Positions 1-12,637 of a stretch of DNA of 34,156 nt are shown here, piece after piece (within the stretch, counting starts at the first letter, position 1; every line of letters starts with the position of its first letter). A program made the position numbers and the translations under genes. The notes under the pieces were generated by a model. The model did no database searches and was not told the DNA's origin. It saw only the letters and a list, made by a program, of their open reading frames with translations. Source of the stretch: a bacterium (GTDB lineage: Bacteria; AUK180); assembly GCA_030622125.1 (NCBI GenBank), contig JAUXGM010000004.1:1-34156 (forward strand), read 5' to 3'.

Positions 1-418
1 GATAAGAATATATAAAAAGAGATACAAGAAGATAAAATAATGAATAAACCTCCATATTAAACATAAAATAAAGAAAATAATTGCCGAAGAAGATTGAAAG
101 CACCCCAATATACCTCATAAATCTATTTTTGGTATAAAATCCGAATATCTTATAGATCACTATCAGAGCAAAAAAGGGAAACAGAGCATTTATAAAGTTC
201 AATTTCCACAGTAGATTCGGAATAGGCAGCACTGTTCCAAGTGCCTTTAGAAGTATGTAGTAAAATGGATATGAGGGTGGATGAATAATAGAATCATCAA
301 TATATGATATCATAAATTCAGCGGAATCTAAAAATCCCGGACTGCTGTGAACATTTAAAATAATGAAAACTAATAGTATCCCAAAGAAAATAAGAGAATC
401 AAATTTTATCTTTTTCAC
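1..418 (-). CDS. DUF2723 / TMEM260-like integral membrane protein, 5' part only
   Basis: This gene runs off the left edge, so only about 139 N-terminal residues are visible. It starts with GTG at 418; an in-frame TGA lies two codons upstream, so no earlier start is possible. The protein begins VKKIKFDSLIFFGILL, a membrane segment, and continues through GFLDSAEFMISY and HPPSYPFYYILLKALG. An acidic pair followed by HPPxYPxY before a hydrophobic helix is typical of the DUF2723 family, which is related to GT-C and protein O-mannosyltransferases. At least three further hydrophobic segments follow. A role in transferring sugar from a lipid-linked donor is inference from the family. No Shine-Dalgarno sequence is visible. 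The call is fairly secure but the reaction is unknown. Confidence 0.7.
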   Translation of the reverse strand, partial: MKKIKFDSLIFFGILLVFIILNVHSSPGFLDSAEFMISYIDDSIIHPPSYPFYYILLKALGTVLPIPNLLWKLNFINALFPFFALIVIYKIFGFYTKNRFMRYIGVLSIFFGNYFLYFMFNMEVYSLFYLLVSLFIYSY

Positions 419-423
419 TTTTC

Positions 424-452
424 AGAATATCATTTTTTCACTTTTTTTTCAA
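424..452 (-). promoter_or_regulatory. Possible promoter of the DUF2723-type gene
   Basis: On the minus strand TTGAAA (447-452) and TATTCT (424-429) are separated by 17 bp. The -10 box ends five bases before the GTG at 418, so a transcript from here would be nearly leaderless. The surroundings are A-rich and the -10 is a 4/6 match, so this is a weak call. Confidence 0.3.
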
Positions 453-542
453 CTTTTTTTTATCAACTTATTTCCATATTTTCTTCTTTACTAACCTCCA
501 ACTTTTGTTTTTCCTTATTCCCTTATTTCTTTCTTTCCTAAT

Positions 543-571
543 TTGCGAAAAAATTATTTTTTTGTTATAAT
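543..571 (+). promoter_or_regulatory. Extended -10 promoter of the rhomboid gene
   Basis: TTGCGA (543-548), a 17-bp spacer and a perfect TATAAT (566-571) preceded by TG at the extended -10 position (563-564). It lies 17 bases before the rhomboid ATG, with AGGTGG between them. Confidence 0.6.
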
Positions 572-588
572 ACAAAAAAAGGTGGAAT

Positions 589-2406
589 ATGTTTTTAATT
601 CCTATTGGAACGGATACAAAATTTAGAAAATTTCCTATTATCACTTTGTGTTTAATAATCGTTATGACGCTTATTTTTGCCGTAACTTATAATAAATCCA
701 AAAAGATTGAAAATGAAATGTTCATTATTAGAAAGCAAATTAGAAAAATGATATATATGGATCTCTTCAAAAAAGATCCAACTTTTATTGCTTTGTCGTA
801 CAATGAACAACAAGAGATACTCAAAGACAAACTTATTTCGGCACTTGACGGTAAATATCAATTCGAAGACGATCAAAAGCAAAAAAAATACCAAGAACTT
901 TATGTGGATTATATAGAATTTAAAAAAGAGGATTTTGTTGGTAAATATGCTTTTGATCCAAAACACCCATCAATTATAACTGCAATTACAAGTGCCTTTT
1001 TACATGGCGGCATATTGCATTTATTCGGCAATATGTGGTTTTTATTCCTTTTTGGAGCATTTGTAGAAGATTTTTTTGGAAAGGCGTATTATTCCATTTT
1101 CTTTTTGTTGGCAGCAATCGGAGCTGCATACATACATGGGATGAGCAGTGTTCCTGTAATCGGGGCATCCGGAGCTATTGCCGGTTTAATGTCCGGTTTC
1201 CTGGTTTTTTTCTTTACCATTAGAATAAAATTCTTTTTTTTCATCCTTATTTTTTTTAGACCCTATGTGAAAACATTTTTTTTAAAAGCCTATTTCGCAC
1301 TTCCGATGTGGTTCGGAATGGAATTGATCCAACATCTCATGCGCAGCAATGATAATATTGCACATTCCGGTCATATCGGTGGTTTTTTAACAGGACTTAT
1401 TCTTACACTTATAATTAGATTTACTCCGTTAAATGAGGTTTTTAAAGATAAATATTTTAAAAGTGCCGCTGTGGAAAACCCCAAAAGTTACATAGATGAT
1501 ATTGAAGATATGATCCTGCAAAATGATCTAAAGGGAGCACTTGACATTGCAAGAAAGGCATTACTCTTCAAGCCTGATCACATTCCTTTTTTGGAAGAAA
1601 AACTTAAGATATATGGCATTATGAAAGATAAAGAATCACTTATATCTGTATATAAAAAGTACTTTAAAATATTAAAAGAAAAAGACACCGATTTTTCAAC
1701 TCAGTTCATCAGTGCATTTAACGAATGTGAATATGATATCATTGACACAAATGACTTTCCATCGGTGCTTTCAAATTTTGTTAATTACGGGCAATATGAA
1801 GCAGCGGAACAATTTAGCAGTGACTTTCTTTCAAGAATAAAGAATAAGAAATTACCTGTATATTCACTAACTTTAATTCCTTGCATTCTTGCAAAAATAA
1901 AATTAGAGAAGTATGATGAGGCATTAATTAAAATAAATGAGGGATTGATATTAAATAGGAATGTTCAAAGTGAATTGACTAAATTCAGAGAACTGCGAAA
2001 TGAGGTCTTGAAAAAGAAATTTCCGCAATTATCCATAAATATAATTGATAAACTAAGTCGATTGGAAAAATATAGATTGCACAAAAATAAAAGGGATTTT
2101 TTAATTTTGTTTCAAGAACTTGAAAAAGTCAAGGACATTACTTATACATTTGAACAGTATCTATATTATACTGAGCTTTTAGATCAGAAAAAAGATTACA
2201 AGAAAATCGTTGCTTATTATCAAAAAATGGTTAGTATATATGAAGAACATCCATTGAAATATATTATTTACTATAGATTGGCAAAACTTGTGTATAATAT
2301 TACAAGTGATAAAACGAAAGCACTAAAATATTATCAAAAGGCAACTCAAATATGTCGTAATAACAATCATTTGGAAACAATCCGCAACGAGATGCTTAAT
2401 CTGTAA
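589..2406 (+). CDS. Rhomboid-family intramembrane serine protease with TPR-like C-terminal tail
   Basis: A 605-residue protein. The ATG at 589 follows AGGTGG by three bases. Residues 13-33 form the first membrane helix, followed by a hydrophilic loop of about 90 residues. Residues 138-156 carry the rhomboid HGGILHLFGNMW signature (His139, His144, Asn148). The nucleophile is Ser194 in GASG and the catalytic His262 lies in HSGHIGGFLTG, so the Ser-His dyad is intact. After about residue 285 the protein is soluble and rich in paired amphipathic helices (for example KGALDIARKALLFKPDH and KALKYYQKATQICR), typical of tetratricopeptide-like repeats. Family knowledge: rhomboids cleave transmembrane helices inside the membrane. 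Substrate is unknown; the tail probably recruits a partner. The gene ends nine bases from the convergent PHP gene. Confidence 0.9.
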   Translation: MFLIPIGTDTKFRKFPIITLCLIIVMTLIFAVTYNKSKKIENEMFIIRKQIRKMIYMDLFKKDPTFIALSYNEQQEILKDKLISALDGKYQFEDDQKQKKYQELYVDYIEFKKEDFVGKYAFDPKHPSIITAITSAFLHGGILHLFGNMWFLFLFGAFVEDFFGKAYYSIFFLLAAIGAAYIHGMSSVPVIGASGAIAGLMSGFLVFFFTIRIKFFFFILIFFRPYVKTFFLKAYFALPMWFGMELIQHLMRSNDNIAHSGHIGGFLTGLILTLIIRFTPLNEVFKDKYFKSAAVENPKSYIDDIEDMILQNDLKGALDIARKALLFKPDHIPFLEEKLKIYGIMKDKESLISVYKKYFKILKEKDTDFSTQFISAFNECEYDIIDTNDFPSVLSNFVNYGQYEAAEQFSSDFLSRIKNKKLPVYSLTLIPCILAKIKLEKYDEALIKINEGLILNRNVQSELTKFRELRNEVLKKKFPQLSINIIDKLSRLEKYRLHKNKRDFLILFQELEKVKDITYTFEQYLYYTELLDQKKDYKKIVAYYQKMVSIYEEHPLKYIIYYRLAKLVYNITSDKTKALKYYQKATQICRNNNHLETIRNEMLNL

Positions 2407-2415
2407 AAGAAAATA

Positions 2416-3258
2416 TTACATATTGTATATTGCTTCTTGTAAAGTTATGAAATCTTCTTTAAGAACACCACCATCACCGATCTTAATGTTCGGTTTACTT
2501 TTTTCGCCATGAAAATCCGATCCGCCAAAAATAAGAAGTCCATTATTTTCGCATATTTTTTTAAGTTCATTTCTTTCCGTATCACTATGATCGGAATAGT
2601 TTACCTCAATGCCGTCAATACCACAATCTATGGTTTCCAGTATCAATTTCTTAATGGTAGATCTATCTGCATTCATTAAAAATGGATGAGCAAGCCCGAT
2701 AATGATTTTAAATTCTTCTTTTGCTTGCCTTATAAGGTCTTTGAAATTGATCCTGTTTTTTGGTACATAAAGGGGTTTCCCTTTTTTAAGGAAATGAGCA
2801 AATGCCTCGGGAACTGAATTGACAATCCCGAGTTCATACATATATCTTGCAATATGGGGTCTGCCTATTGAGGTATTTTTAGCATATTTGGAAATTAGAG
2901 TATCAAAATCCATCTTTTTATTAAATAATTTGTTCGCTTTTTCTATGGTTTTTTGAGCTGCAATATTGCGGGCTTCACATTGACCAACTAAAAAATTTCC
3001 CAGCTTCTCATTTTGCCAGCTTTTCATATATCCGACAAAGTGCATATTGGAAATATCTGTTGCAAATTCAACTCCCTTCACAATTGGGAGCTCATTTTCA
3101 TCTATTATTTTTTCATCTTCAATTGAACCCAGGACATCATGATCGGTAATGGCAATCCCATTTAACCCGTTTTTTTTTGCTTTTGCAATCATTTCTTTAA
3201 TAGTGTATTCGCCATCTGAATTTGTTGTATGCAGATGCAGATCGTAAGGATATTTCAT
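2416..3258 (-). CDS. PHP-domain metal-dependent phosphoesterase (YciV/TrpH-like)
   Basis: I place the start at 3258 (MKYPYDLHLHTTNSDG) because GGAG sits six bases upstream; an ATG four codons earlier lies before that site. This gives 280 residues. The PHP motifs occur in order: HLHTTNSDG (His8, His10, Asp15), GIAITDHD, GVEFATD, IGRPHIARYM, IGLAHPF, GIEVNYSDH and finally GGSDFHG. These residues bind two or three metal ions. Close relatives such as E. coli YciV remove 5' nucleotides from short RNAs or hydrolyse 3',5'-nucleoside bisphosphates. The family is certain but the exact substrate is inferred. The gene is transcribed divergently from apgM, and the two promoters nearly touch. Confidence 0.88.
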   Translation of the reverse strand: MKYPYDLHLHTTNSDGEYTIKEMIAKAKKNGLNGIAITDHDVLGSIEDEKIIDENELPIVKGVEFATDISNMHFVGYMKSWQNEKLGNFLVGQCEARNIAAQKTIEKANKLFNKKMDFDTLISKYAKNTSIGRPHIARYMYELGIVNSVPEAFAHFLKKGKPLYVPKNRINFKDLIRQAKEEFKIIIGLAHPFLMNADRSTIKKLILETIDCGIDGIEVNYSDHSDTERNELKKICENNGLLIFGGSDFHGEKSKPNIKIGDGGVLKEDFITLQEAIYNM

Positions 3259-3281
3259 TATTTGCTCCATAAAAAGATTAC

Positions 3282-3309
3282 ATTATAGTAAAATTTCAAA
3301 TAAAGTCAA
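3282..3309 (-). promoter_or_regulatory. Promoter of the PHP gene
   Basis: On the minus strand TTGACT (3304-3309), a 16-bp spacer and TATAAT (3282-3287), ahead of the GGAG and ATG at 3258. The -35 box lies four bases from the -35 of the divergent apgM promoter. Confidence 0.6.
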
Positions 3310-3313
3310 ACTA

Positions 3314-3342
3314 TTGCAATAAAATTATAAATGAGGTATAAT
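3314..3342 (+). promoter_or_regulatory. Promoter of apgM
   Basis: TTGCAA (3314-3319), a 17-bp spacer and a perfect TATAAT (3337-3342). The transcript would have a short leader carrying AGGAG before the ATG at 3364. Confidence 0.6.
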
Positions 3343-3363
3343 AAAAAAAAATAGGAGTTAACA

Positions 3364-4569
3364 ATGGCTGATATATCCATCGTAGAAAAACTTGTAAATA
3401 AAACCGATTCAAAGATCGTTCAAATAATTCTTGACGGTGTCGGGGATCTCTTCACTGCAAATAAAAAATCGCCTCTTGAATTTGCTTTAACACCAAATTT
3501 AGATGAGTTGGCAATCCATTCATCATTAGGTTTGGCTGATCCGATTTTTCCCGGTATTACGCCGGGAAGCGGACCCGGGCATTTGGCACTCTTTGGTTAT
3601 GACCCGATAAAAAATGATATTGGGCGTGGTGTATTGGAGGCACTTGGAATAGGTCTTACATTAAGAAAAAATGGACTCTATGCCCGTGGAAATTTTTGCA
3701 TATTAGATAAAGATGGAATTGTTGTTGATCGAAGAGCCGGAAGGATACCAACAGAGGAAAATGCAAAGATATGTGAAAAAATAAACAAAGAATTGGAAAC
3801 ATACAAGGATATAAAAGTTAAGATATATCCGGTTAAAGAACACCGTTTTGTCGCGGAATTTCTTGGGGAAGAACTTTTTGCAGATATTGATGACGCAGAT
3901 ACGGAAAAAGTTGGGATCCCCTACAAATATGCCATCGCACAGAACGAAAAAAGCCTAAAAACCACTGAGATGATAAATAAATTTATAGATTTTGTTCTTG
4001 ATATAGTAAAATCTGATAAGGTAAATGGAATTTTGCTTCGCGGTTGTTCGGTAGATCCGGGATTAATTACATTTGACAAAAAATTTAAACTTACTCCAGC
4101 TGCGATTGCTCAGTATCCAATGTATAAGGGATTGGCAAGTTTAGTTGGCATGCATCTTTTGCCTGTTGGGGATAAGATGGAGGATTTAGTTGAAACATTG
4201 AAACAATATTGGAATGAAGAATATGATTATTTCTTTTTTCATGTTAAAAAAACAGATTCCTATGGAGAAGATGGAAATTTTGACGGTAAGGTGCATATCA
4301 TTGAGGAATTCGATAAGATATTACCGCAAATATTGGCATTAAGGCCGGATGCTCTTCTTATAACCGGAGATCACTCTACTCCCTGTCCTATGAAAAGTCA
4401 TTCATGGCATCCTGTACCGTTACTTATTCATTCCTCTTTTGCAAGAGAAGATAATATGGTATTTAACGAAAAGAGCTGTTGCACCGGATCATTATCTCGT
4501 ATCCCTGCAATTTATGAAATTCCTCTTCTCTTAGCACATTCCGGAAAGCTATCAAAGTATGGAGCATAG
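3364..4569 (+). CDS. apgM: 2,3-bisphosphoglycerate-independent phosphoglycerate mutase, archaeal type
   Basis: A 401-residue alkaline-phosphatase-superfamily enzyme that interconverts 3- and 2-phosphoglycerate in glycolysis and gluconeogenesis in the cytoplasm. AGGAG lies six bases before the ATG. Residues 21-29 (IILDGVGDL) give the first metal ligand, Asp24. ITPGSGPGHLALFGYDP contains the likely phosphorylated Ser69. GRGVLEALGIGL and RRAGRIPT form the substrate region, and TGDHSTPCPMKSHSWHPVP near the C terminus supplies the remaining metal ligands. The roughly 400-residue length fits ApgM rather than the 510-residue GpmI. The gene is alone, with the rRNA operon following in the same direction. 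I see no clear hairpin terminator before the rRNA promoter. Confidence 0.93.
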   Translation: MADISIVEKLVNKTDSKIVQIILDGVGDLFTANKKSPLEFALTPNLDELAIHSSLGLADPIFPGITPGSGPGHLALFGYDPIKNDIGRGVLEALGIGLTLRKNGLYARGNFCILDKDGIVVDRRAGRIPTEENAKICEKINKELETYKDIKVKIYPVKEHRFVAEFLGEELFADIDDADTEKVGIPYKYAIAQNEKSLKTTEMINKFIDFVLDIVKSDKVNGILLRGCSVDPGLITFDKKFKLTPAAIAQYPMYKGLASLVGMHLLPVGDKMEDLVETLKQYWNEEYDYFFFHVKKTDSYGEDGNFDGKVHIIEEFDKILPQILALRPDALLITGDHSTPCPMKSHSWHPVPLLIHSSFAREDNMVFNEKSCCTGSLSRIPAIYEIPLLLAHSGKLSKYGA

Positions 4570-4589
4570 GACAATTAAGAATAAATTTG

Positions 4590-4649
4590 AACTTTTTTTT
4601 AAAAAAAATATAAAAAACTATTGACAAACTACTTTTTTTTTGATACAAT
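4590..4649 (+). promoter_or_regulatory. rRNA operon promoter with AT-rich upstream element
   Basis: A consensus TTGACA (4621-4626), a 17-bp spacer, and TACAAT (4644-4649) preceded by TG (4641-4642), which makes an extended -10. Immediately upstream, 4590-4618 is almost pure A/T tracts, like an UP element that binds the alpha subunit of RNA polymerase. This is the strongest-looking promoter in the window, as expected for rRNA. Confidence 0.8.
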
Positions 4650-4670
4650 AAAGTTTCTTAAAAGTAAAAA

Positions 4671-4681
4671 GCTCTTTAACA
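4671..4681 (+). promoter_or_regulatory. boxA-like antitermination site in the rRNA leader
   Basis: GCTCTTTAACA matches the bacterial rrn boxA core, the NusB/NusE loading site. It lies between the promoter and the 16S gene, where such sites belong. Confidence 0.7.
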
Positions 4682-4682
4682 A

Positions 4683-4693
4683 AATGCGAAAGG
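4683..4693 (+). other. 5' strand of the 16S precursor processing stem
   Basis: AATGCGAAAGG here is perfectly complementary over 11 bases to CCTTTCGCATT at 6313-6323, just after the 16S 3' end. The two would pair to form the long stem that RNase III normally cuts to release pre-16S rRNA. Confidence 0.65.
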
Positions 4694-4729
4694 TAAGGAA
4701 TGTAACTTCGAAATTAATTATTTCCTTTA

Positions 4730-6293
<1,564 letters not shown>

Positions 6294-6344
6294 GGTATAA
6301 TTTCATTCTGACCCTTTCGCATTACATATAATTTAAATAACCAC

Positions 6345-6418
6345 GGGCCTCTAGCTCAGTTGGTTAGAGCGCGCGCCTGATAAGCGCGAGGTCAGTGGTT
6401 CAAATCCACTGAGGCCCA
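6345..6418 (+). tRNA. tRNA-Ile (anticodon GAU)
   Basis: A 74-base cloverleaf. The acceptor stem GGGCCTC (6345-6351) pairs perfectly with GAGGCCC (6411-6417), and the discriminator is A6418. The anticodon stem CGCGC/GCGCG encloses the loop CTGATAA with GAT at 6379-6381. The T-arm contains GGTTCAAATC. CCA is not encoded, so it must be added by the CCA enzyme. It lies in the usual Ile-Ala position of the 16S-23S spacer. Confidence 0.97.
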
Positions 6419-6423
6419 TTTAA

Positions 6424-6496
6424 GGGGAATTAGCTCAGCTGGGAGAGCGATGGCTTTGCAAGCCATAGGCCACCGGTTCAAGTCCGGTATTCTCCA
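6424..6496 (+). tRNA. tRNA-Ala (anticodon UGC)
   Basis: A 73-base cloverleaf, five bases after tRNA-Ile. The acceptor GGGGAAT (6424-6430) pairs with ATTCTCC (6489-6495), and the third pair is G-U, the classic identity element for alanyl-tRNA synthetase. The anticodon loop TTTGCAA carries TGC at 6457-6459. CCA is not encoded. Confidence 0.97.
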
Positions 6497-6561
6497 CTGT
6501 AAATAATACAGAGAAATATCTCAATTATATAGAATTGTTCTTTTACAACATATTAAAATAT

Positions 6562-9559
<2,998 letters not shown>

Positions 9560-9583
9560 TATTTTTTATAAATAATAATTTTA

Positions 9584-9702
9584 TCCCGGTGATATTGCAA
9601 GGGGGTAACACCTGTTCCCATTCCGAACACAGTAGTTAAGCCCTTTAGCGCCGATGGTACTGCCCGTATTCATCTGGGTGGGAGAGTAGGTCATCACCGG
9701 GA
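9584..9702 (+). rRNA. rrf: 5S ribosomal RNA
   Basis: A gene of about 119 bases. The 5' strand TCCCGGTGAT (9584-9593) pairs with ATCACCGGGA (9693-9702) in helix I. The centre contains the conserved CCCATTCCGAACACAG and GGGTGGGAGAGTAGG segments. It begins about 25 bases after 23S. Its 3' strand overlaps, antisense, the last three codons of the convergent glycosyltransferase gene. Confidence 0.95.
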
Positions 9703-9708
9703 TTTTTT
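9691..9708 (+). terminator. Probable end-of-operon terminator using 5S helix I plus a T-run
   Basis: Helix I of 5S rRNA (10 bp, GC-rich) is followed directly by six T residues at 9703-9708. This has the form of an intrinsic terminator, and no other hairpin follows. The use of the 5S stem is inference. Confidence 0.4.
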
Positions 9709-10758
9709 ATTGAATAATTTTAAAGCTACATTTCTTTTAAAGACACTAAATGTAAGATTGCTTTCGTAAAAATCACGAATATTTTCACTATAAGTTATAT
9801 AATTCTTCCAGACGGTTTTTATACCGTTTGCTATCTCTTCCGGATTTTTTTTCCCAATCAATGCTCCGAAATCCACTCTGGAGTAAACTTCCGGTATAAT
9901 ACCGACATCGGTGGCAACAACCGGAAGATAATAAGAAAAATATTCATATAATGCTCGGGAAAAGACCTCCGAACCGATTGATGAAACAATACCGAGATTT
10001 GCCCAATTTAAAAATGGTTCAATACTTTCAACATAACCAAGAAATGACACATTCGGTAATATTCCAAGTTTTTCGGACATTTCTTCAAGAGTTTCAACGG
10101 GAATCTGACAGATATTTCCTATAAATTTAGTTTCAAACGGTATCTTTTCCTTTTTCAAAAGAGAAAGTGCTTCCAAAAGATATTTATGCCCCTTAACTTT
10201 TGATGTTCTTGCAATGTTAAGAATTTTCAATTTGGCTATTTTTTTTTGTTTGATAGTTTTGGTTTTTCTTGGAAATGTTCCCTCTAATACAGCAAGATTT
10301 TTTTTAATATTAGTTATTTCTTTGAATTTGTTTAATTCAATTTGTGATGGGAAAATAATCAGGTCGGTTTTTTTATTGAGTCTTAATGCAGCTTTATTTT
10401 TTCTTGGTTCTCGTGCATCTATCCGCACCCTGAATAATTTTTGGTCACTGTTTTTTTTAAAATTAAAAAGCTGCTGATCTCTTCCCCAATATGTTATAAT
10501 AATATCATAATTCTTTATATCAAAATTCCTCAAATAAAGGGGGATATAATGAATATCTTTGTCGGGTAAGATCGGATCAAAGGGGATATTTTCAAGTGAT
10601 AATCTTTCGTTTATCGGATTTTCTTTTCCGCTTATGACAAACTGTTCAAAACCAAGTTCCTTTAATGCCACGATCAAGTTAAAAGCATAGTTTGATGTAG
10701 CATTCCACCATCTGATATTGTGTATGTGAAGTATTCTTATTTGAGAATTCTCTTCCAT
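9694..10758 (-). CDS. GT4-like (GT-B fold) glycosyltransferase
   Basis: A 354-residue cytoplasmic enzyme. The N-terminal domain begins RILHIHNIRWWNATSNYA, the nucleotide-fold start of GT-B enzymes, with YAFNLIVALKELGF typical of the acceptor side. The C-terminal donor domain contains ILNIARTSKVKGHKYLLEAL near 185-205 and SEVFSRALYEYFSYYLPVVA near 275-295; this holds the EX7E motif of the GT4 family, followed by TDVGIIPEV. The product is unknown; polysaccharide or glycolipid synthesis is inference. The ATG lies inside the end of the upstream ssnA-like gene (22-base overlap), so the two are probably co-translated. The stop codon and last three codons lie within the convergent 5S gene. Confidence 0.85.
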   Translation of the reverse strand: MEENSQIRILHIHNIRWWNATSNYAFNLIVALKELGFEQFVISGKENPINERLSLENIPFDPILPDKDIHYIPLYLRNFDIKNYDIIITYWGRDQQLFNFKKNSDQKLFRVRIDAREPRKNKAALRLNKKTDLIIFPSQIELNKFKEITNIKKNLAVLEGTFPRKTKTIKQKKIAKLKILNIARTSKVKGHKYLLEALSLLKKEKIPFETKFIGNICQIPVETLEEMSEKLGILPNVSFLGYVESIEPFLNWANLGIVSSIGSEVFSRALYEYFSYYLPVVATDVGIIPEVYSRVDFGALIGKKNPEEIANGIKTVWKNYITYSENIRDFYESNLTFSVFKRNVALKLFNKKSR

Positions 10759-12050
10759 AATTTTTTTGCAATTTCCTGTGATCTTTTAATAATATTCTCT
10801 TGATTTATATCAAATGTAAAATTAAAATCTTTCATTAGAAAATGTCCGTTTGAAATAGTGTCCGATACCCTGCTGTTTATCATTCCAAAAAGAAAATGAC
10901 CTATTGTATTTCCATTATTTATTGGAGTTGGAAGTTCATAATCAAAAAAAGCAAGATCAGCATCCGCACCCTCCTCAATAACACCGATCCTTCTCTCAAA
11001 TATATTGGAAGCGATCTTTCCATTGTTTCGCAATGTATTAAAGACTTCAACCCATCCGACAGAAGGCAATTTGTTCTTAATATGAGTCAAGTAATAAGCG
11101 AGTTGATACTCTTTCAAAGGAATATTATGCATTCCATCTGTTCCGATACCGACGGTAAGACCTGTCTCAATTGCTTCCAAAAGGTCAAATATTCCTACTG
11201 CATTATTAAGATTCGAAGAAGGATTATGGATAAGATATGAGTTTTTATCCCTTATCAATTCCCATTCAGATCTTTCAGTTGCGACACCATGGATCAATAG
11301 TGAATTTTTTCTCAAAAGATCGAATTTATTAAGTCTCTCCGTAACATTCTTATAATTGAGAGACCTTACAAAATCCTGATCGATAGATGATTCCGCTAAA
11401 TGACAATGTATCGGAAGATCATTCGGAGTATTCTCCGATATATACCTTAGATCATCATCGGAAAGGGTCATATTTGCATGAAGCCCGAGCATTCCTCTTA
11501 TATTTTCATCTTTCTTTGTCTTTTTGAAAAAAGCAAGATTTTCCCTCACTTCTCTTTGAAAGATATCATTTCCATTTCTATTTGTTACCTCATAGGATAA
11601 TGTTCCTTTTAAATAAAAGTCATCCATTATTTTTTTTATTGCATCCAAACTTCCGCCGATAAATTTTGTTGAGACATGATGATCAAAAATGGTTGTTGTT
11701 CCCCATTTAATTCCTTCAAGGATCGGAAATATTACCGAATAATAAAGCTCTTCTTCCGAAAGTTCAAGGTCAAGCCTCCACCAGAATTTTTCTAATACCT
11801 CTTTAAAATTCATTGCGGGATTACCCGGTATTGAAAGTCCCCTTCCCAATGTTGAGTAAAAATGCATATGAGCGTTTATTATACCGGGCGTTACGATCTT
11901 TCCCGACATATCGTAAGCCTTTAATGATCCATTTTTTATTCCGCCAATTTTTTTTATCTTTCCATTTTCAATAAGAATATCGGTATTATCAAGAAATGAA
12001 TTCTCATCAGAGAAAGTTAAGCCTGTTACATTCTTTAACACATATTTCAT
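10737..12050 (-). CDS. Amidohydrolase-superfamily protein, SsnA / chlorohydrolase-like
   Basis: A 437-residue metal-dependent hydrolase of the cytosine-deaminase/ATZ-TRZ group. GAGGAT lies about six bases before the ATG at 12050. The protein opens with the beta-sandwich segment ILIENGKIKKIGG. GIINAHMHFYSTLGRGL (His61, His63) gives the first metal ligands; LGLHANMTLSDDD, PIHCHLAES and VGIGTDGMHN give the rest, with the last Asp catalytic. The C-terminal sandwich contains GVIEEGADADLAFFDY. NAHMHFYSTLGRGL closely resembles SsnA, an uncharacterised putative aminohydrolase linked in other bacteria to purine and selenium-dependent hydroxylase genes. The substrate is unknown and none of those partners is here. 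The downstream glycosyltransferase overlaps its end. Confidence 0.82.
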   Translation of the reverse strand: MKYVLKNVTGLTFSDENSFLDNTDILIENGKIKKIGGIKNGSLKAYDMSGKIVTPGIINAHMHFYSTLGRGLSIPGNPAMNFKEVLEKFWWRLDLELSEEELYYSVIFPILEGIKWGTTTIFDHHVSTKFIGGSLDAIKKIMDDFYLKGTLSYEVTNRNGNDIFQREVRENLAFFKKTKKDENIRGMLGLHANMTLSDDDLRYISENTPNDLPIHCHLAESSIDQDFVRSLNYKNVTERLNKFDLLRKNSLLIHGVATERSEWELIRDKNSYLIHNPSSNLNNAVGIFDLLEAIETGLTVGIGTDGMHNIPLKEYQLAYYLTHIKNKLPSVGWVEVFNTLRNNGKIASNIFERRIGVIEEGADADLAFFDYELPTPINNGNTIGHFLFGMINSRVSDTISNGHFLMKDFNFTFDINQENIIKRSQEIAKKLWKRILK

Positions 12051-12181
12051 AATCTATCCTCGTTTTTTTAATGTCGTCAATACAAATTTATAAGCATATT
12101 AAAAAACCAATTATTTTTCCTATTCAGTCTACATTTTTTCATAGTAAAAGTCAAATAAAAAATTCCGTCATTCTGAATTAT

Positions 12182-12210
12182 TTCACCGCAGAGACGCAAA
12201 GAACGCAAAG
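12182..12210 (+). repeat. Dispersed repeat, CACCGCAGAGACGC type, copy 1
   Basis: TTCACCGCAGAGACGC followed by AAAGAACGCAAAG. The same motif recurs in inverted orientation at 12638-12667, ending CGTCTCTGTGGTGAA. I recall this motif from many unrelated environmental genomes, with no established function. Confidence 0.65.
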
Positions 12211-12231
12211 AAAGAAGAATCCATCCCTGTC

Positions 12232-12299
12232 CGTCATTCAGAGGCTTTAGCCGATTATTCAAATTCCGGTTTATCGGAAAATATCTATCTTTTCTTTTC
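12232..12299 (+). repeat. Dispersed repeat family R1, copy 1
   Basis: It starts CGTCATTCAGAGG, contains GCCGATTATTCAAA and ends ATCTATCTTTTC. A closely similar copy lies on the minus strand at 15602-15670, and a shorter relative lies at 33842-33883. The inner part is partly self-complementary, like REP elements. Confidence 0.75.
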
Positions 12300-12320
12300 A
12301 TTCGTTACTACTTATTTTCT

Positions 12321-12361
12321 GTCATTGCGAAACCTCAATTTATTGAGGTTGTGGCAATCTC
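12321..12361 (+). repeat. Palindromic dispersed repeat, GTCATTGCGA...GTGGCAATCTC type
   Basis: The outer boxes GTCATTGCGA and GTGGCAATCTC surround a 9-bp hairpin (AACCTCAAT, TT, ATTGAGGTT). I recognise this as a widespread family of small palindromic repeats in bacterial genomes. It encodes nothing. Confidence 0.75.
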
Positions 12362-12430
12362 AAAATCAGGTCACCAGAGCACCAGAGCACAAGTCACCAG
12401 TCAAATACAATTCAAAACTGGTTTTGTCCT

Positions 12431-12503
12431 GTCATTCCTGTCCCGTATTAAGCATGCACTCAACTTGATTGGGTGTACGGGATAAACTCCGGCAGGAACC
12501 CAG
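12431..12503 (+). repeat. Dispersed repeat family R2, copy 1
   Basis: GTCATTCCTGTCCCGTA on the left and TACGGGATAAACTCC plus GGCAGGAACCCAG on the right, with self-complementary arms (CCCGTA/TACGGG and ATTCCTG/CAGGAAC). A relative in inverted orientation lies at 15530-15578. This is the common GTCATTCC...GGAATCC type of repeat. Confidence 0.65.
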
Positions 12504-12637
12504 TATTTTTTTTCTTACAACTAAACTCATCACTTACTTTCGTGTGTTCTGCGGTATATCCAGCACCTTCTTGGTGCTGTGGTTATTATATTTCCTTGTT
12601 TTCTTTTGTTTCTTCTCGGGACTAAGCATCTATTATT

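Noticed and set aside
4590-4620. Hairpin terminator of apgM
   Set aside because: The T8A8 tract could pair with itself but contains no GC; it is better explained as the UP element of the rRNA promoter.
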